From positions 434,001-498,000 of the forward strand of contig NZ_JBJMAV010000001.1 in assembly GCF_046600715.1 (NCBI RefSeq): 64,000 nucleotides of DNA, given 5' to 3'. The notes beneath the pieces are model-generated. The model was given only the letters and a program-made list of their open reading frames with translations, was not told where the DNA came from and made no database searches. Below, in pieces: positions 44,441-54,147 of the stretch (positions within the stretch are counted from its first letter, which is position 1; each line of letters starts with the position of its first letter). Source of the DNA: Lysobacter_C viscosus. GTDB lineage: Bacteria > Pseudomonadota > Gammaproteobacteria > Xanthomonadales > Xanthomonadaceae. Made by a program: the position numbers and the translations under genes.

Positions 44441-45868
44441 ATGCCACTGCCCGACTCCCAAGTGGTACCAGCCAAGCCGCGGTCCCGACTGGCCCGCATC
44501 GGCCTGCACTCCGCCTTGATGAGCCTGGCCCTGATCGCCGCGGCAACGGGTTGCACGGAGAAGGCTCGACAACCGTTGGTCGCCGGCACGGGCCCCGATC
44601 CCAGGCTACTGGCGCCCGTGGACTCGCCATTGCCGACCGTGGACATCGCGCCGGCCGTGGGCTGGCCACAAGGCGCCACCCCTGTTGCCGCCCCCGGGCT
44701 GAAGGTCACAGCGTTCGCCCGCGGCCTGGACCATCCGCGTTGGATGCACGTGCTGCCCAATGGCGATGTGCTGGTGGCCGAGAGCAATGCCCCGCCCGGC
44801 AAGAGCGGTATCGATGGCCTCAAGGGGCTGGTCATGAAACAGGTGATGAAACGCGCGGGCGCAGCCGTGCCCAGCGCGGACAGGATCACGCTGCTGCGAG
44901 ACGCGGACGGAGACGGCGAAGCGGAGATGCGCAGCGTCTTCCTGCAAGGGTTGACGTCGCCCTTCGGCATGGCGCTGGTCGGCGACACGCTGTTCATCGC
45001 CAACGCCGACGCGCTGGTCCGGGTCGCTTACCGCACGGGACAGACCGTGATCGATGAGGCGCCCGTCAGGGTCGTCGACCTGCCCGGCAAGGGTGGCGAG
45101 CTCAACCACCACTGGACCAAGAGCCTGTTGGCCGGCCCCGACGGCGAGCGCCTGTACGTCGGGGTGGGATCCAACAGCAACGTGGGGGAAAACGGAATGG
45201 ACGCCGAGCACATGCGCGCGGCGATCCTCGAAGTCGACCCCGACAGCGGATCCGTGCGCGAATTTGCGACCGGCCTTCGCAACCCGGTTGGCCTTGCCTG
45301 GGAACCCCGCACGCGCGCCCTGTGGGCCGTGGTCAACGAACGCGACGAACTGGGCAGCGACCTGGTGCCCGACTACCTGACATCGATCCTTCCGGGCGCA
45401 TTCTATGGCTGGCCCTACAGCTACTACGGCCAGCACGTGGACACCCGGGTGACCCCGCCGAGACCGGACCTGGTCAAGCGTGCCATTGCACCGGACTTCG
45501 CATTGGGGGCGCACGTCGCTCCGCTCGGCCTGGACTTCAATCGCGGCAACCTGCCCGCGTACGGCGAAGGCGCGTTCGTCGGCCTGCACGGCTCATGGAA
45601 CCGCCGTCCGCCCAGCGGCTACGAAGTGGTCTTCATCCCCTTTCGTGGCGGCCGCCCGGAGGGTCGGATCCGGACGATCCTTGAAGGTTTTCTGGACGCT
45701 GAGGGAAATGCGCGCGGAAGGCCCGTGGGCGTGCTGACAGACGGGCGCGGGGGGCTGCTGGTCGCCGATGACGTGGGAAACGCCGTCTGGCGGGTCACGC
45801 AGGCCCTGCCCTCGCCCGTCCTCCCGGGAAACGCAGGCGGCGCTCCGCCTGCCGCCTCCGCCCCTTGA
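44441..45868 (+). CDS. Periplasmic PQQ-dependent sugar dehydrogenase-like protein (sorbosone dehydrogenase family)
   Basis: The 475-residue protein has an N-terminal segment ending in a lipobox-like LIAAATGC, so it is probably a lipoprotein. The body is a six-bladed beta-propeller of the soluble glucose/sorbosone dehydrogenase type: FARGLDHPRWMHVLPNGDVLVAES, the ELNHHWTKSLLAGPDG block, GVGSNSNVGENG, REFATGLRNPVGLAWEP and GLHGSWNRRPPSGYEV. These blocks line the PQQ and calcium site in relatives. Substrate and electron acceptor are unknown. A shorter start at 44519 is possible; the ATG at 44441 has GAGG 7 nt upstream. Confidence 0.87.
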   Translation: MPLPDSQVVPAKPRSRLARIGLHSALMSLALIAAATGCTEKARQPLVAGTGPDPRLLAPVDSPLPTVDIAPAVGWPQGATPVAAPGLKVTAFARGLDHPRWMHVLPNGDVLVAESNAPPGKSGIDGLKGLVMKQVMKRAGAAVPSADRITLLRDADGDGEAEMRSVFLQGLTSPFGMALVGDTLFIANADALVRVAYRTGQTVIDEAPVRVVDLPGKGGELNHHWTKSLLAGPDGERLYVGVGSNSNVGENGMDAEHMRAAILEVDPDSGSVREFATGLRNPVGLAWEPRTRALWAVVNERDELGSDLVPDYLTSILPGAFYGWPYSYYGQHVDTRVTPPRPDLVKRAIAPDFALGAHVAPLGLDFNRGNLPAYGEGAFVGLHGSWNRRPPSGYEVVFIPFRGGRPEGRIRTILEGFLDAEGNARGRPVGVLTDGRGGLLVADDVGNAVWRVTQALPSPVLPGNAGGAPPAASAP

Positions 45869-45984
45869 GTCGATCCCGACCACGTACTCGCCCGCTACCA
45901 CGGGATAGAACGAGTCGCATGCCTCACAGCGCCTACGGCGGCGCTGCATAAGCACCGCCGTTGGTCGCAACGCTCCGCGGACCG

Positions 45985-47793
45985 TCAGGCTTTCTGCCCG
46001 GCGATCCACTCGCGCATATGCCGCTCAAGCGTCTCCAGCGGTACCGAGCCCGTTGACAGCACCGCGTCGTTGAACGCGCGCAGGTCGAAGTCCTCGCCCA
46101 GTTCACGCTCGGCGTCGGCGCGCAGCTCGGAGATCTTCAGCTGGCCGATCTTGTAAGCCAGCGCCTGGCCAGGCCAGCCAATGTAGCGGTCGATTTCATT
46201 GGTGACGTCCTGCAGCGTCTTGGGTGCGTTGGCCATGAAGTAGTCGATCGCCTTCTGGCGGCCCCAGCCCTTGCTGTGGATGCCCGTGTCGACCACCAGC
46301 CGGACCGCGCGCCACATGTCGTAGGCCAGCTGGCCCATGCGGTCGTACGGGTCGTCGTACAGGCCCATGTCGTAACCGAGCCGCTCGGCGTACAGGCCCC
46401 AACCCTCGCCGTAGGCGGTGAAGTACCCCACCCTGCGGAACATCGGCACGTCCCCCAGTTCCTGGCCGCGCGCGAACTGGAAGTGGTGGCCCGGCACCGC
46501 CTCGTGCAGGCTCAGTGCCATCATTTCCCACTTGGGCCGGACCTCGGGCTTGTAGAGGTTGACGTAGTAGTAGCCGGCGCGCGTGCCGTCCACCGCGCCG
46601 GGCTGGTAGTACGCCGTGGTGGTGTCGGGGGCGATGTTGTCCGGGATCGGCCGTACCCCGTATGGCAGGCGCGGGATGGTCTTGAAGACTTTCACCAGCT
46701 CCGGGTCGATGCGCTTGGACATCGCCTGGTAGGCCTCGAGCAGCTCTTCCGGGCTGTCGTAGAACAGCGCCGGGTCGGTGCGCAGGTGTTCGAAGAACGC
46801 GGCCAGGTCGCCGTCGAACCCGATCTGCGCCCTCACCTGCTCCATCTCGCCGCGGATGCGCGCGACTTCCTTCAGCCCGATCCGGTGGACCTCGTCGGCG
46901 GTCAGGTCGGTGGTGGTGAACTGGCCGACGAGGAAGTCGTAGTACGCCTTGCCGTCGGGCATGTCCGCCGCGGCGATGGTTTCGCGGGTGCCGGGCAGGT
47001 AGTCGTCGTTGAAGAAGGCGTGGAATCCGCGGTAGGCCGGGATGACGGTCTCGCCGATTACCTTGCGTGCGCGGGCCTGCAGGGTTGCGCGCTCGGCGGC
47101 AGGGATGCTGTCGGGCATGCGGGTAAACGGCTTGTAGAACGGGCTTTCGGTCGGATCGTCGACCAGCTGGGACTCGATCTGGCCGGGCACCCGCTCCATC
47201 AGCACGCGCGGCGGCGTGTTGCCTGCGGCAATGCCGGCCCGCATCAGGTCCGCGGTCTGCTCGACCAGCGCGGGGATTGCCTCCAGCCGCTTGATCCAGT
47301 CGCGGTAGTCGTCGGCATCGCGGAACGGCAGCACCTCGGCGATGCCCTCGGCGGTCTGTACGCCGCCACGCTGGCTCACCGGTCGCTGCCATTCGTTGTA
47401 CTTCTGCCGTTCGACCGAGCGCTCCAGCTGCCAGGCGAACACGTCGTAGCTCAGGCGGTCGGCTTCCGACAGTGCATCGCGGTCGATCGCATGCAACTGG
47501 TCGAGGGCGCGCCGATCGGCGGCCTGGCGCGCCTGGACGGCTGCGAGGGAGAGGTCGCTCCAGCGGTCGTTGAAACGGTGGTCGCCCCGGTAGCTCGCGG
47601 TCTCCGGGCTCTCGCGCATGCCCCGCTCCCACTCTGAGTCGAACAAGGCATGCAGGGCGCGGCTTGCAGGCGTGTTGTCCGCGAGCGTGGCGCGGGTCTG
47701 GCTGGCGGCGGCCTGCGCGTGGGCGGGCGCAGGCAGCCCGGCCGCGGCCAATGCGGTGGCGACGGCGGCGGACAGCAGAAGGGTACGGATCAT
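45985..47793 (-). CDS. Secreted DUF885 family peptidase-like protein
   Basis: The 602-residue protein has a Sec signal (cleavage near AHA-QA) and the DUF885 core. The conserved HEAVPGHHFQFARGQEL holds a zinc-type HExxxH-like cluster, followed by FTAYGEGWGLYAERLGYDMG with the third ligand Glu, and GWPGQALAYKIGQLKI. These features are shared with M3-like thermolysin-fold metallopeptidases. DUF885 proteins are common in Xanthomonadaceae, often in several copies. Substrate is unknown. It converges with the dehydrogenase gene. Confidence 0.9.
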   Translation of the reverse strand: MIRTLLLSAAVATALAAAGLPAPAHAQAAASQTRATLADNTPASRALHALFDSEWERGMRESPETASYRGDHRFNDRWSDLSLAAVQARQAADRRALDQLHAIDRDALSEADRLSYDVFAWQLERSVERQKYNEWQRPVSQRGGVQTAEGIAEVLPFRDADDYRDWIKRLEAIPALVEQTADLMRAGIAAGNTPPRVLMERVPGQIESQLVDDPTESPFYKPFTRMPDSIPAAERATLQARARKVIGETVIPAYRGFHAFFNDDYLPGTRETIAAADMPDGKAYYDFLVGQFTTTDLTADEVHRIGLKEVARIRGEMEQVRAQIGFDGDLAAFFEHLRTDPALFYDSPEELLEAYQAMSKRIDPELVKVFKTIPRLPYGVRPIPDNIAPDTTTAYYQPGAVDGTRAGYYYVNLYKPEVRPKWEMMALSLHEAVPGHHFQFARGQELGDVPMFRRVGYFTAYGEGWGLYAERLGYDMGLYDDPYDRMGQLAYDMWRAVRLVVDTGIHSKGWGRQKAIDYFMANAPKTLQDVTNEIDRYIGWPGQALAYKIGQLKISELRADAERELGEDFDLRAFNDAVLSTGSVPLETLERHMREWIAGQKA

Positions 47794-47927
47794 GGCGGGC
47801 TCCCGTGGAACGAAGCCCCGAGTCTATCCCCGCCCTGCCCCCAGTTAACCGTGACCGACGTCCGGACCCCGGCCCAAGGCCCGTGCCCGCGACTGCCGGG
47901 CACGCACGTGCCCGTCCTGCCGAGCGG

Positions 47928-48275
47928 TCAAACCAGCGCGATTCGGCTCTGGTCGGTGGTGAACGATTCGCCACAGCCGCATTCGTCGGCGGCATTGGGA
48001 TTACGGAACACGAACTGCTCGCCGAGCCGCTGCTGCACCAGGTCGATGGTGGTCCCGGCGACAATCGGCAGGCTCAGTGCATCGACCAGCACGCGCACGC
48101 CGTCCTGCTCGAACACCGTGTCACCGTCGCGCTGCTCCTTGGCCAGGTCGGCGATGTACTGCCAGCCCGAGCAACCCGTGCGGGTCACCCCGAACCGGAG
48201 GCCGAGTGCATCGGGCGTTTCGGACAGGTAGCGCTGGACTCGGGCCAATGCGGCGGGGGTGAGGGTGATGCTCAT
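47928..48275 (-). CDS. Iron-sulfur cluster assembly accessory protein (IscA/ErpA family)
   Basis: This 115-residue A-type carrier has the three cluster ligands Cys35 (TGCSGW), Cys99 and Cys101 (ECGCGESF). Such proteins pass [4Fe-4S] or [2Fe-2S] clusters to apoproteins. The ATG at 48275 gives MSITLTPAALARVQRYL, the usual N-terminus. It is not beside isc or suf genes, so ErpA-like or SufA-like duty cannot be decided. It is divergent from asnS, with 145 nt between them. Confidence 0.92.
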   Translation of the reverse strand: MSITLTPAALARVQRYLSETPDALGLRFGVTRTGCSGWQYIADLAKEQRDGDTVFEQDGVRVLVDALSLPIVAGTTIDLVQQRLGEQFVFRNPNAADECGCGESFTTDQSRIALV

Positions 48276-48420
48276 CTGAACTCCGGCGTTGGATGGCGCG
48301 GCAGGCCGGGATTGTACGCCGGCTGTCCGCCCGGGCTGCCTGCGGTACGGCCCGTTCAAGTAGACTGCGGCGTTTCCCAGGCGTTTCCCTAATGGGTCCG
48401 GACAGGCGAGGAATCAAGGC

Positions 48421-49821
<1,401 letters not shown>

Positions 49822-49861
49822 CCGCCCGCGTGCGCTCTGAACCGCTACCGGTGATCTTGCC

Positions 49862-50167
49862 GTGATCCTGTTCGCCGCCCTGTGTTTCGTTGGCGTGGCC
49901 ATCGCAGGCTTTACCGCATTCGTCATCTTCTGGCCGCTGACGCTGGTGCACATCCGTGACCGCCACCCGGCGCTGGCCGCCGAACTGGGCGAAGGCGCGT
50001 TCGCCAGGCCGGAAGTGATCGCCTGGCTGCTGCGCAAGGACTACCGCGCCGCGCGCGACCACAACCTCAACGGACTGGCCACGCCGGCCTGGCTATCGCT
50101 GGTGACGCTGATAGGCGCGCTGGCGAGTTCCGCCCTGCTCTGGCTTCTCGCGATGGTGCTGCCATGA
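49862..50167 (+). CDS. Small membrane protein of unknown function
   Basis: A 101-residue protein starting at GTG (49862), 40 nt after asnS. It has two hydrophobic helices, at about residues 2-27 and 78-99, flanking a soluble stretch (HIRDRHPALAAELGEGAFAR and RKDYRAARDHNLNGLATP). I do not recognise the family. It overlaps the next gene by 4 nt (ATGA), so the two products are made together. Confidence 0.7.
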   Translation: MILFAALCFVGVAIAGFTAFVIFWPLTLVHIRDRHPALAAELGEGAFARPEVIAWLLRKDYRAARDHNLNGLATPAWLSLVTLIGALASSALLWLLAMVLP

Positions 50168-50472
50168 CCCCGGATTCCGACGATTGCTGGTGGCTGGCCA
50201 CGCTTGGCCGCACCGTGGTGTGGGCGCGCCTGCGCGTGCGCGATGCGGGCACGGCCGAGGTGTTCGACAGCGATGGCAACACCCTGCCCTACGACAGCGA
50301 AGACAGCGCCCGCGCGGCATTGATGGATGCGGAGTTCGTGGAGCACGCGGGCATGGACGAAGACGACGCGCAGGCGCGCGGCTTCGCGCTGGCCGAACTG
50401 GACCCGCCCGAGGCCGCGGACGACGACCGCTTGCAACCCTTGATGGTGCGCAAGCTGGCAACGCGCCACTAG
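50164..50472 (+). CDS. Small acidic protein of unknown function
   Basis: A 102-residue, strongly acidic cytoplasmic-looking protein (many Asp and Glu, for example AGMDEDDAQARG and DPPEAADDD), with a Trp-rich start (DDCWWLATLGRTVVWARLRV). No domain is recognised. It is coupled to the membrane protein upstream through an ATGA overlap and precedes the SDR gene by 30 nt. It may be a partner of its neighbour; this is inference from coupling only. Confidence 0.65.
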   Translation: MTPDSDDCWWLATLGRTVVWARLRVRDAGTAEVFDSDGNTLPYDSEDSARAALMDAEFVEHAGMDEDDAQARGFALAELDPPEAADDDRLQPLMVRKLATRH

Positions 50473-50502
50473 ACATTTACTTCACTTTCATAGAGATACG
50501 GC

Positions 50503-51288
50503 ATGGACCTCGACCTTTCCGGCAAGCACGCGCTGGTGTGCGGCGCATCCGAGGGCATCGGCCGCGCCGCTGCCCATGAACTGGCCCTGCTGGGCGCCAG
50601 CGTGACCGTGCTGGCCCGCCGCGCGGATGCCCTGCAGGCGGTCGTCGATGCCCTGCCCGTCGGCGACGGCCAGCGCCACGGCTGTATTGCGGCGGATGTA
50701 TCGGAACTGGACACGCTGGCCGCGAAGGTCGGCGCCCTGGCGGCCGACCGCGGGATCGACATCCTGGTCAACAACACCGGCGGCCCCCCGGGCGGACCGG
50801 TGGCAGAGGCGTCGGCCGAGGCATTCGTGCAGGCGTTCACCCGGCACCTGCTCGCCAACCAGCGGCTGGCGCAGGCCGCACTGCCGGGCATGCAGGCGGC
50901 GGGTTGGGGGCGGATCGTCAACGTGGTCTCGACCTCGGTGCGCGAACCGATCCCGGGGCTGGGCGTATCCAACACCACCCGGGGCGCCGTGGCCGCATGG
51001 GCCAAGACGCTGTCGCGCGAGGTGGCCGCGCAGGGCGTGACGGTCAACAACGTGCTGCCCGGGTTCACCGAAACCGGTCGCATCGCCCAGATCGTCGGTG
51101 ACCGCGCGCGCAGCAGCGGCCAGTCGGAGCAGCAGGTCGCCGATGCCATGAAGGCCACCGTGCCGGCCGCCCGGTTTGCCCGCCCCGAAGAAGTCGCGGC
51201 GGCCATCGCGTTCCTGTGCTCGCCCGCCGCCGGTTACATCAATGGCGTGAGCCTGGCGGTGGACGGCGGTCGCATGCAGTCGATCTAG
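50503..51288 (+). CDS. SDR-family oxidoreductase with substituted catalytic Tyr/Lys
   Basis: The 261-residue Rossmann protein has the cofactor motif CGASEGIGRAAA (Gly14 to Gly20), NNTGG at residues 90-94 and a C-terminal YINGVSLAVDGG. The catalytic Ser aligns to Ser143. At the spacing where SDR enzymes have YxxxK (13 and 17 residues later), this protein has Ser156 and Arg160 (VSNTTRGAV). It heads the kynurenine operon, 45 nt before the aldehyde dehydrogenase. It may be an enzyme with altered chemistry or a non-catalytic partner. The reaction is unassigned. Confidence 0.85.
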   Translation: MDLDLSGKHALVCGASEGIGRAAAHELALLGASVTVLARRADALQAVVDALPVGDGQRHGCIAADVSELDTLAAKVGALAADRGIDILVNNTGGPPGGPVAEASAEAFVQAFTRHLLANQRLAQAALPGMQAAGWGRIVNVVSTSVREPIPGLGVSNTTRGAVAAWAKTLSREVAAQGVTVNNVLPGFTETGRIAQIVGDRARSSGQSEQQVADAMKATVPAARFARPEEVAAAIAFLCSPAAGYINGVSLAVDGGRMQSI

Positions 51289-51333
51289 CGCGTACCGGAC
51301 GCAACCTGTCGACGGGCGCGCTAAGCTTGCCCG

Positions 51334-52761
51334 ATGCGCCTTTCCCACTGGATCGACGGCAAACCCCGGGACGCCACGGACGGCCAATGGCTGGACGTGC
51401 ACGACCCCGCCACCGCCCGGGCGTTCGCCGAGGTTCCCGCCGGCAGCGCCGAGGCGGTTGACCTCGCGGTTGATGCCGCCACCCGCGCCTTCCCCGCCTG
51501 GTCCGCCCTGCCCAACAGCGAGCGTGCCCGATGGCTGGAAAAGCTGGCCGATGCGCTGGAGGCGCGCCTGGACGACTTCGCCCGCGCCGAGTCGCGCGAC
51601 GGCGGCAAGCCGATGCGGCTGGCGCGCGAGGCCGAGATCCCACGGGCGATCGCCAACCTGAGGTTTTTCGCCCACGCCGCCACGCAGTTCGCCAGCGAGT
51701 CGCACCACGGCGAGGCAGGGCTCAACTACACCCTGCGCCGTCCGCTGGGGGTGGTCGCGACGATCTCACCCTGGAACCTGCCGCTCTACCTGTTCACCTG
51801 GAAGATCGCGCCGGCGCTGGCTGCCGGCAACACCGTGGTGGCCAAACCTTCCGAAGTCACGCCAGTCACCGCGACCATGCTGGCCGAGCTGGCAGCGTCG
51901 ATTGGCTTCCCCGATGGGGTCCTCAATCTCGTCCACGGCACGGGCCCGGCCACCGGGGAGCCGCTGGTGGCGCACCCGGGCGTGCGCGCGGTGTCGTTCA
52001 CCGGCAGCACCACGGTGGGCCGCCACATCGCCGGTGTCGCCGCGCCGCTGCTCAGGAAGGTCTCCCTGGAACTGGGCGGCAAGAACCCCACGCTGGTGTT
52101 TGCCGACAGCCGCTGGCGCGAGAATATCGACACGCTGGTGCGCTCGGCGTTCCAGAACTCGGGCCAGATCTGCCTGTGCGGGTCGCGGATCCTGGTCGAG
52201 CAGAGCATCTATTGCGAGTTCCGCGACACCCTGGTCGAGCACGCGCTCGCGCTGCGGGTAGGCGACCCGATCGACGAGGACAACCGTCTCGGCCCGCTGG
52301 TATCGCAGCCCCATTTCGACAAGGTGGTGGCGGCGATCCAGCGCGCGCGCAGCGAGGGCGGCAAGGTGCTGTGCGGCGGGCAGGCGCTCGACCGGCCCGG
52401 CTGGTTCGTGCCGCCCACGGTCATAGAAGGCCTCGGCCCTGGCTGCGCCACCAACCGCGAAGAGGTCTTCGGACCGGTGGTGACGCTGCAGCCGTTCGAA
52501 AGCGACGACGAGGCGCTGGCGCTGGCCAATGCCGGCGATTACGGACTGGCCGCGTCGGTGTGGACCCGCGACCTCGATCGCGCGCACCGCATGGCCGCCG
52601 ACCTGCGCGTGGGCATGGTCTGGATCAACACCTGGCTGATGCGTGACCTGCGAACGCCGTTCGGCGGCACCGGCGCCTCCGGCATGGGTCGCGAGGGCGG
52701 CGTGGAAGCGATGCGATTCTTTACCGAGCCGACCAACGTCGGTATCCACCTGGAGCTTTGA
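51334..52761 (+). CDS. 2-aminomuconate 6-semialdehyde dehydrogenase (ALDH family)
   Basis: This 475-residue aldehyde dehydrogenase has Asn148 (SPWNLP), the general base Glu246 (SLELGGKNP), the nucleophile Cys280 (NSGQICLCGS) and EEVFGPVVTLQPF. It resembles the hydroxymuconic/aminomuconic semialdehyde dehydrogenase subgroup. The neighbouring ACMS decarboxylase and RidA-type deaminase point to oxidation of 2-aminomuconate semialdehyde to 2-aminomuconate with NAD. The specificity is therefore partly from context. The next gene overlaps its stop by 1 nt. Confidence 0.85.
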   Translation: MRLSHWIDGKPRDATDGQWLDVHDPATARAFAEVPAGSAEAVDLAVDAATRAFPAWSALPNSERARWLEKLADALEARLDDFARAESRDGGKPMRLAREAEIPRAIANLRFFAHAATQFASESHHGEAGLNYTLRRPLGVVATISPWNLPLYLFTWKIAPALAAGNTVVAKPSEVTPVTATMLAELAASIGFPDGVLNLVHGTGPATGEPLVAHPGVRAVSFTGSTTVGRHIAGVAAPLLRKVSLELGGKNPTLVFADSRWRENIDTLVRSAFQNSGQICLCGSRILVEQSIYCEFRDTLVEHALALRVGDPIDEDNRLGPLVSQPHFDKVVAAIQRARSEGGKVLCGGQALDRPGWFVPPTVIEGLGPGCATNREEVFGPVVTLQPFESDDEALALANAGDYGLAASVWTRDLDRAHRMAADLRVGMVWINTWLMRDLRTPFGGTGASGMGREGGVEAMRFFTEPTNVGIHLEL

Positions 52762-53015
52762 TGAAGCGGCATGACGTCCTGAATGTCCTGGGGGTGGTGC
52801 AGCGCTTGGGGTATTCACTGGCGCTGGTGGCCGCAGCGATCATCCTGGTCGGCTTCGTGCTGACCCGGGTCGGTGCGCCCTTGGCCACCACCCCGCTGGC
52901 TGCGCCGCTGGTCTTGCTGGTAGCCACTGGACTGCTACTGGCCTGGGTGTCTGCCGCCACGCGCACACTGGTGCGCCGAATGAAATTCGAAACCGCCTTC
53001 GAGGAGGCCCAATGA
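52761..53015 (+). CDS. Small two-helix membrane protein in the kynurenine operon
   Basis: An 84-residue protein with hydrophobic helices at about residues 15-37 and 44-65, and short charged ends (MKRHDVLN and RRMKFETAFEEAQ). No family is recognised. It starts on the stop of the aldehyde dehydrogenase (TGATG) and overlaps the carbonic anhydrase by 4 nt, so all three are translationally linked. It is a candidate membrane tether or transport partner for the CO2/bicarbonate step; this is inference only. Confidence 0.7.
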   Translation: MKRHDVLNVLGVVQRLGYSLALVAAAIILVGFVLTRVGAPLATTPLAAPLVLLVATGLLLAWVSAATRTLVRRMKFETAFEEAQ

Positions 53016-53674
53016 CCGCACTGAACGACTTGCTGGACCGTAACCGTGGCTGGGCCGATCGCGTCCGTGCTGAAGACCCCGGCTTCTTCGAGCGGCTTTC
53101 GGGCCAGCAGGCGCCCGAATACCTGTGGATCGGCTGCTCGGATTCGCGGGTGCCGGCCAACCAGATCATCGACATGTCGCCGGGCGAGGTGTTCGTCCAC
53201 CGCAACATCGCCAACGTGGTCGTGCACACGGACCTGAATTGCCTGTCGGTGATCCAGTTCGCCGTCGACGTGCTGAAGGTCAAGCACATCCTGGTGGTCG
53301 GGCACTACGGATGCGGCGGCGTCCATGCCGCCCTGACCCGCCTCCGCGTCGGCCTGGCCGACAACTGGATCCGGCATGTCACCGACGTGGCCGAGAAGCA
53401 CGCCGGGTGCCTGGTGGACGCAGGGGACGAGGCACTGCAGCACGATCGGCTCTGCGAACTGAACGTACTCGAGCAGGTGGTCAACGTCACCCAGACCACC
53501 ATCGTCCGCGACGCCTGGTTGCGCGGGCAATCGCTTGCTGTCCATGGTTGGGTCTATACCTTGCGCGATGGTCGCGTGCACGACCTCGGAATCGATATCG
53601 ACCGGCCCGACGACGACGGGGCGCTCTACACCCAGGCCCTCGCACGTATCCGCGTGGACCGCGAAGACCGCTGA
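53012..53674 (+). CDS. can: Beta-class carbonic anhydrase
   Basis: A 220-residue enzyme that interconverts CO2 and bicarbonate. Zinc ligands Cys42, His98 and Cys101 are present, as is the Asp44-Arg46 dyad (GCSDSRVPA and VGHYGCGGV). The sequence is like E. coli Can (220 residues). It sits inside the kynurenine operon between aldehyde dehydrogenase and RidA-type genes with overlapping starts. ACMS decarboxylase in the same operon releases CO2, which gives a plausible reason for its position, although a housekeeping role is equally possible. Confidence 0.94.
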   Translation: MTALNDLLDRNRGWADRVRAEDPGFFERLSGQQAPEYLWIGCSDSRVPANQIIDMSPGEVFVHRNIANVVVHTDLNCLSVIQFAVDVLKVKHILVVGHYGCGGVHAALTRLRVGLADNWIRHVTDVAEKHAGCLVDAGDEALQHDRLCELNVLEQVVNVTQTTIVRDAWLRGQSLAVHGWVYTLRDGRVHDLGIDIDRPDDDGALYTQALARIRVDREDR

Positions 53675-53682
53675 GCCCGACC

Positions 53683-54108
53683 ATGACCGACACAATCCGC
53701 ACTGATTCCGCGCCCGCGCCCGTCGGGCGGTACCCGCACGCCCGGCGCGTCGGCAACCTGCTGTTCCTGTCGGGGATCGGCCCGCGCGACGCATTGACCA
53801 ACGCCGTCGTGGGCAACGTGCATGACGCGCAGGGCCGGCTGATCAGCTACGACGTCGATGCGCAGACCCGCGCCGTGTTCTCCAACGTGCGGGCCGTGCT
53901 GGAAGCCAGCGGGGCCCGCTGGGAGGACCTGGTCGACGTCACCGTCTACCTGACCGACATGAAGCACGACTTCAAGGCCTACAACGCGGTCTGGGCCGAA
54001 TATTTCCCCGACATCGAAACCGCGCCGTGCCGCACAACGCTGGGCATCACCGCGCTGCCGACGGAGATCGCCGTAGAACTCAAGTGCGTGGCCGCGCTGC
54101 GCGATTGA
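53683..54108 (+). CDS. RidA-family 2-aminomuconate deaminase
   Basis: A 141-residue RidA/YjgF-fold protein with YPHARRVGNLLFLSGIGPRD near the N-terminus and the C-terminal block CRTTLGITALPTEIAVELKC. Generic RidA proteins are about 128 residues and have a different loop; the insertion LTNAVVGNVHDAQGRLISYD fits the 2-aminomuconate deaminases of nitrobenzene and 3-hydroxyanthranilate pathways. It would release ammonia from 2-aminomuconate to give 4-oxalocrotonate. The start ATG is 8 nt after the carbonic anhydrase stop codon. Confidence 0.85.
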   Translation: MTDTIRTDSAPAPVGRYPHARRVGNLLFLSGIGPRDALTNAVVGNVHDAQGRLISYDVDAQTRAVFSNVRAVLEASGARWEDLVDVTVYLTDMKHDFKAYNAVWAEYFPDIETAPCRTTLGITALPTEIAVELKCVAALRD

Positions 54109-54147
54109 AGCAAGGGCGGCCATGCGCCCGCCCGGAGGATCACCCCC

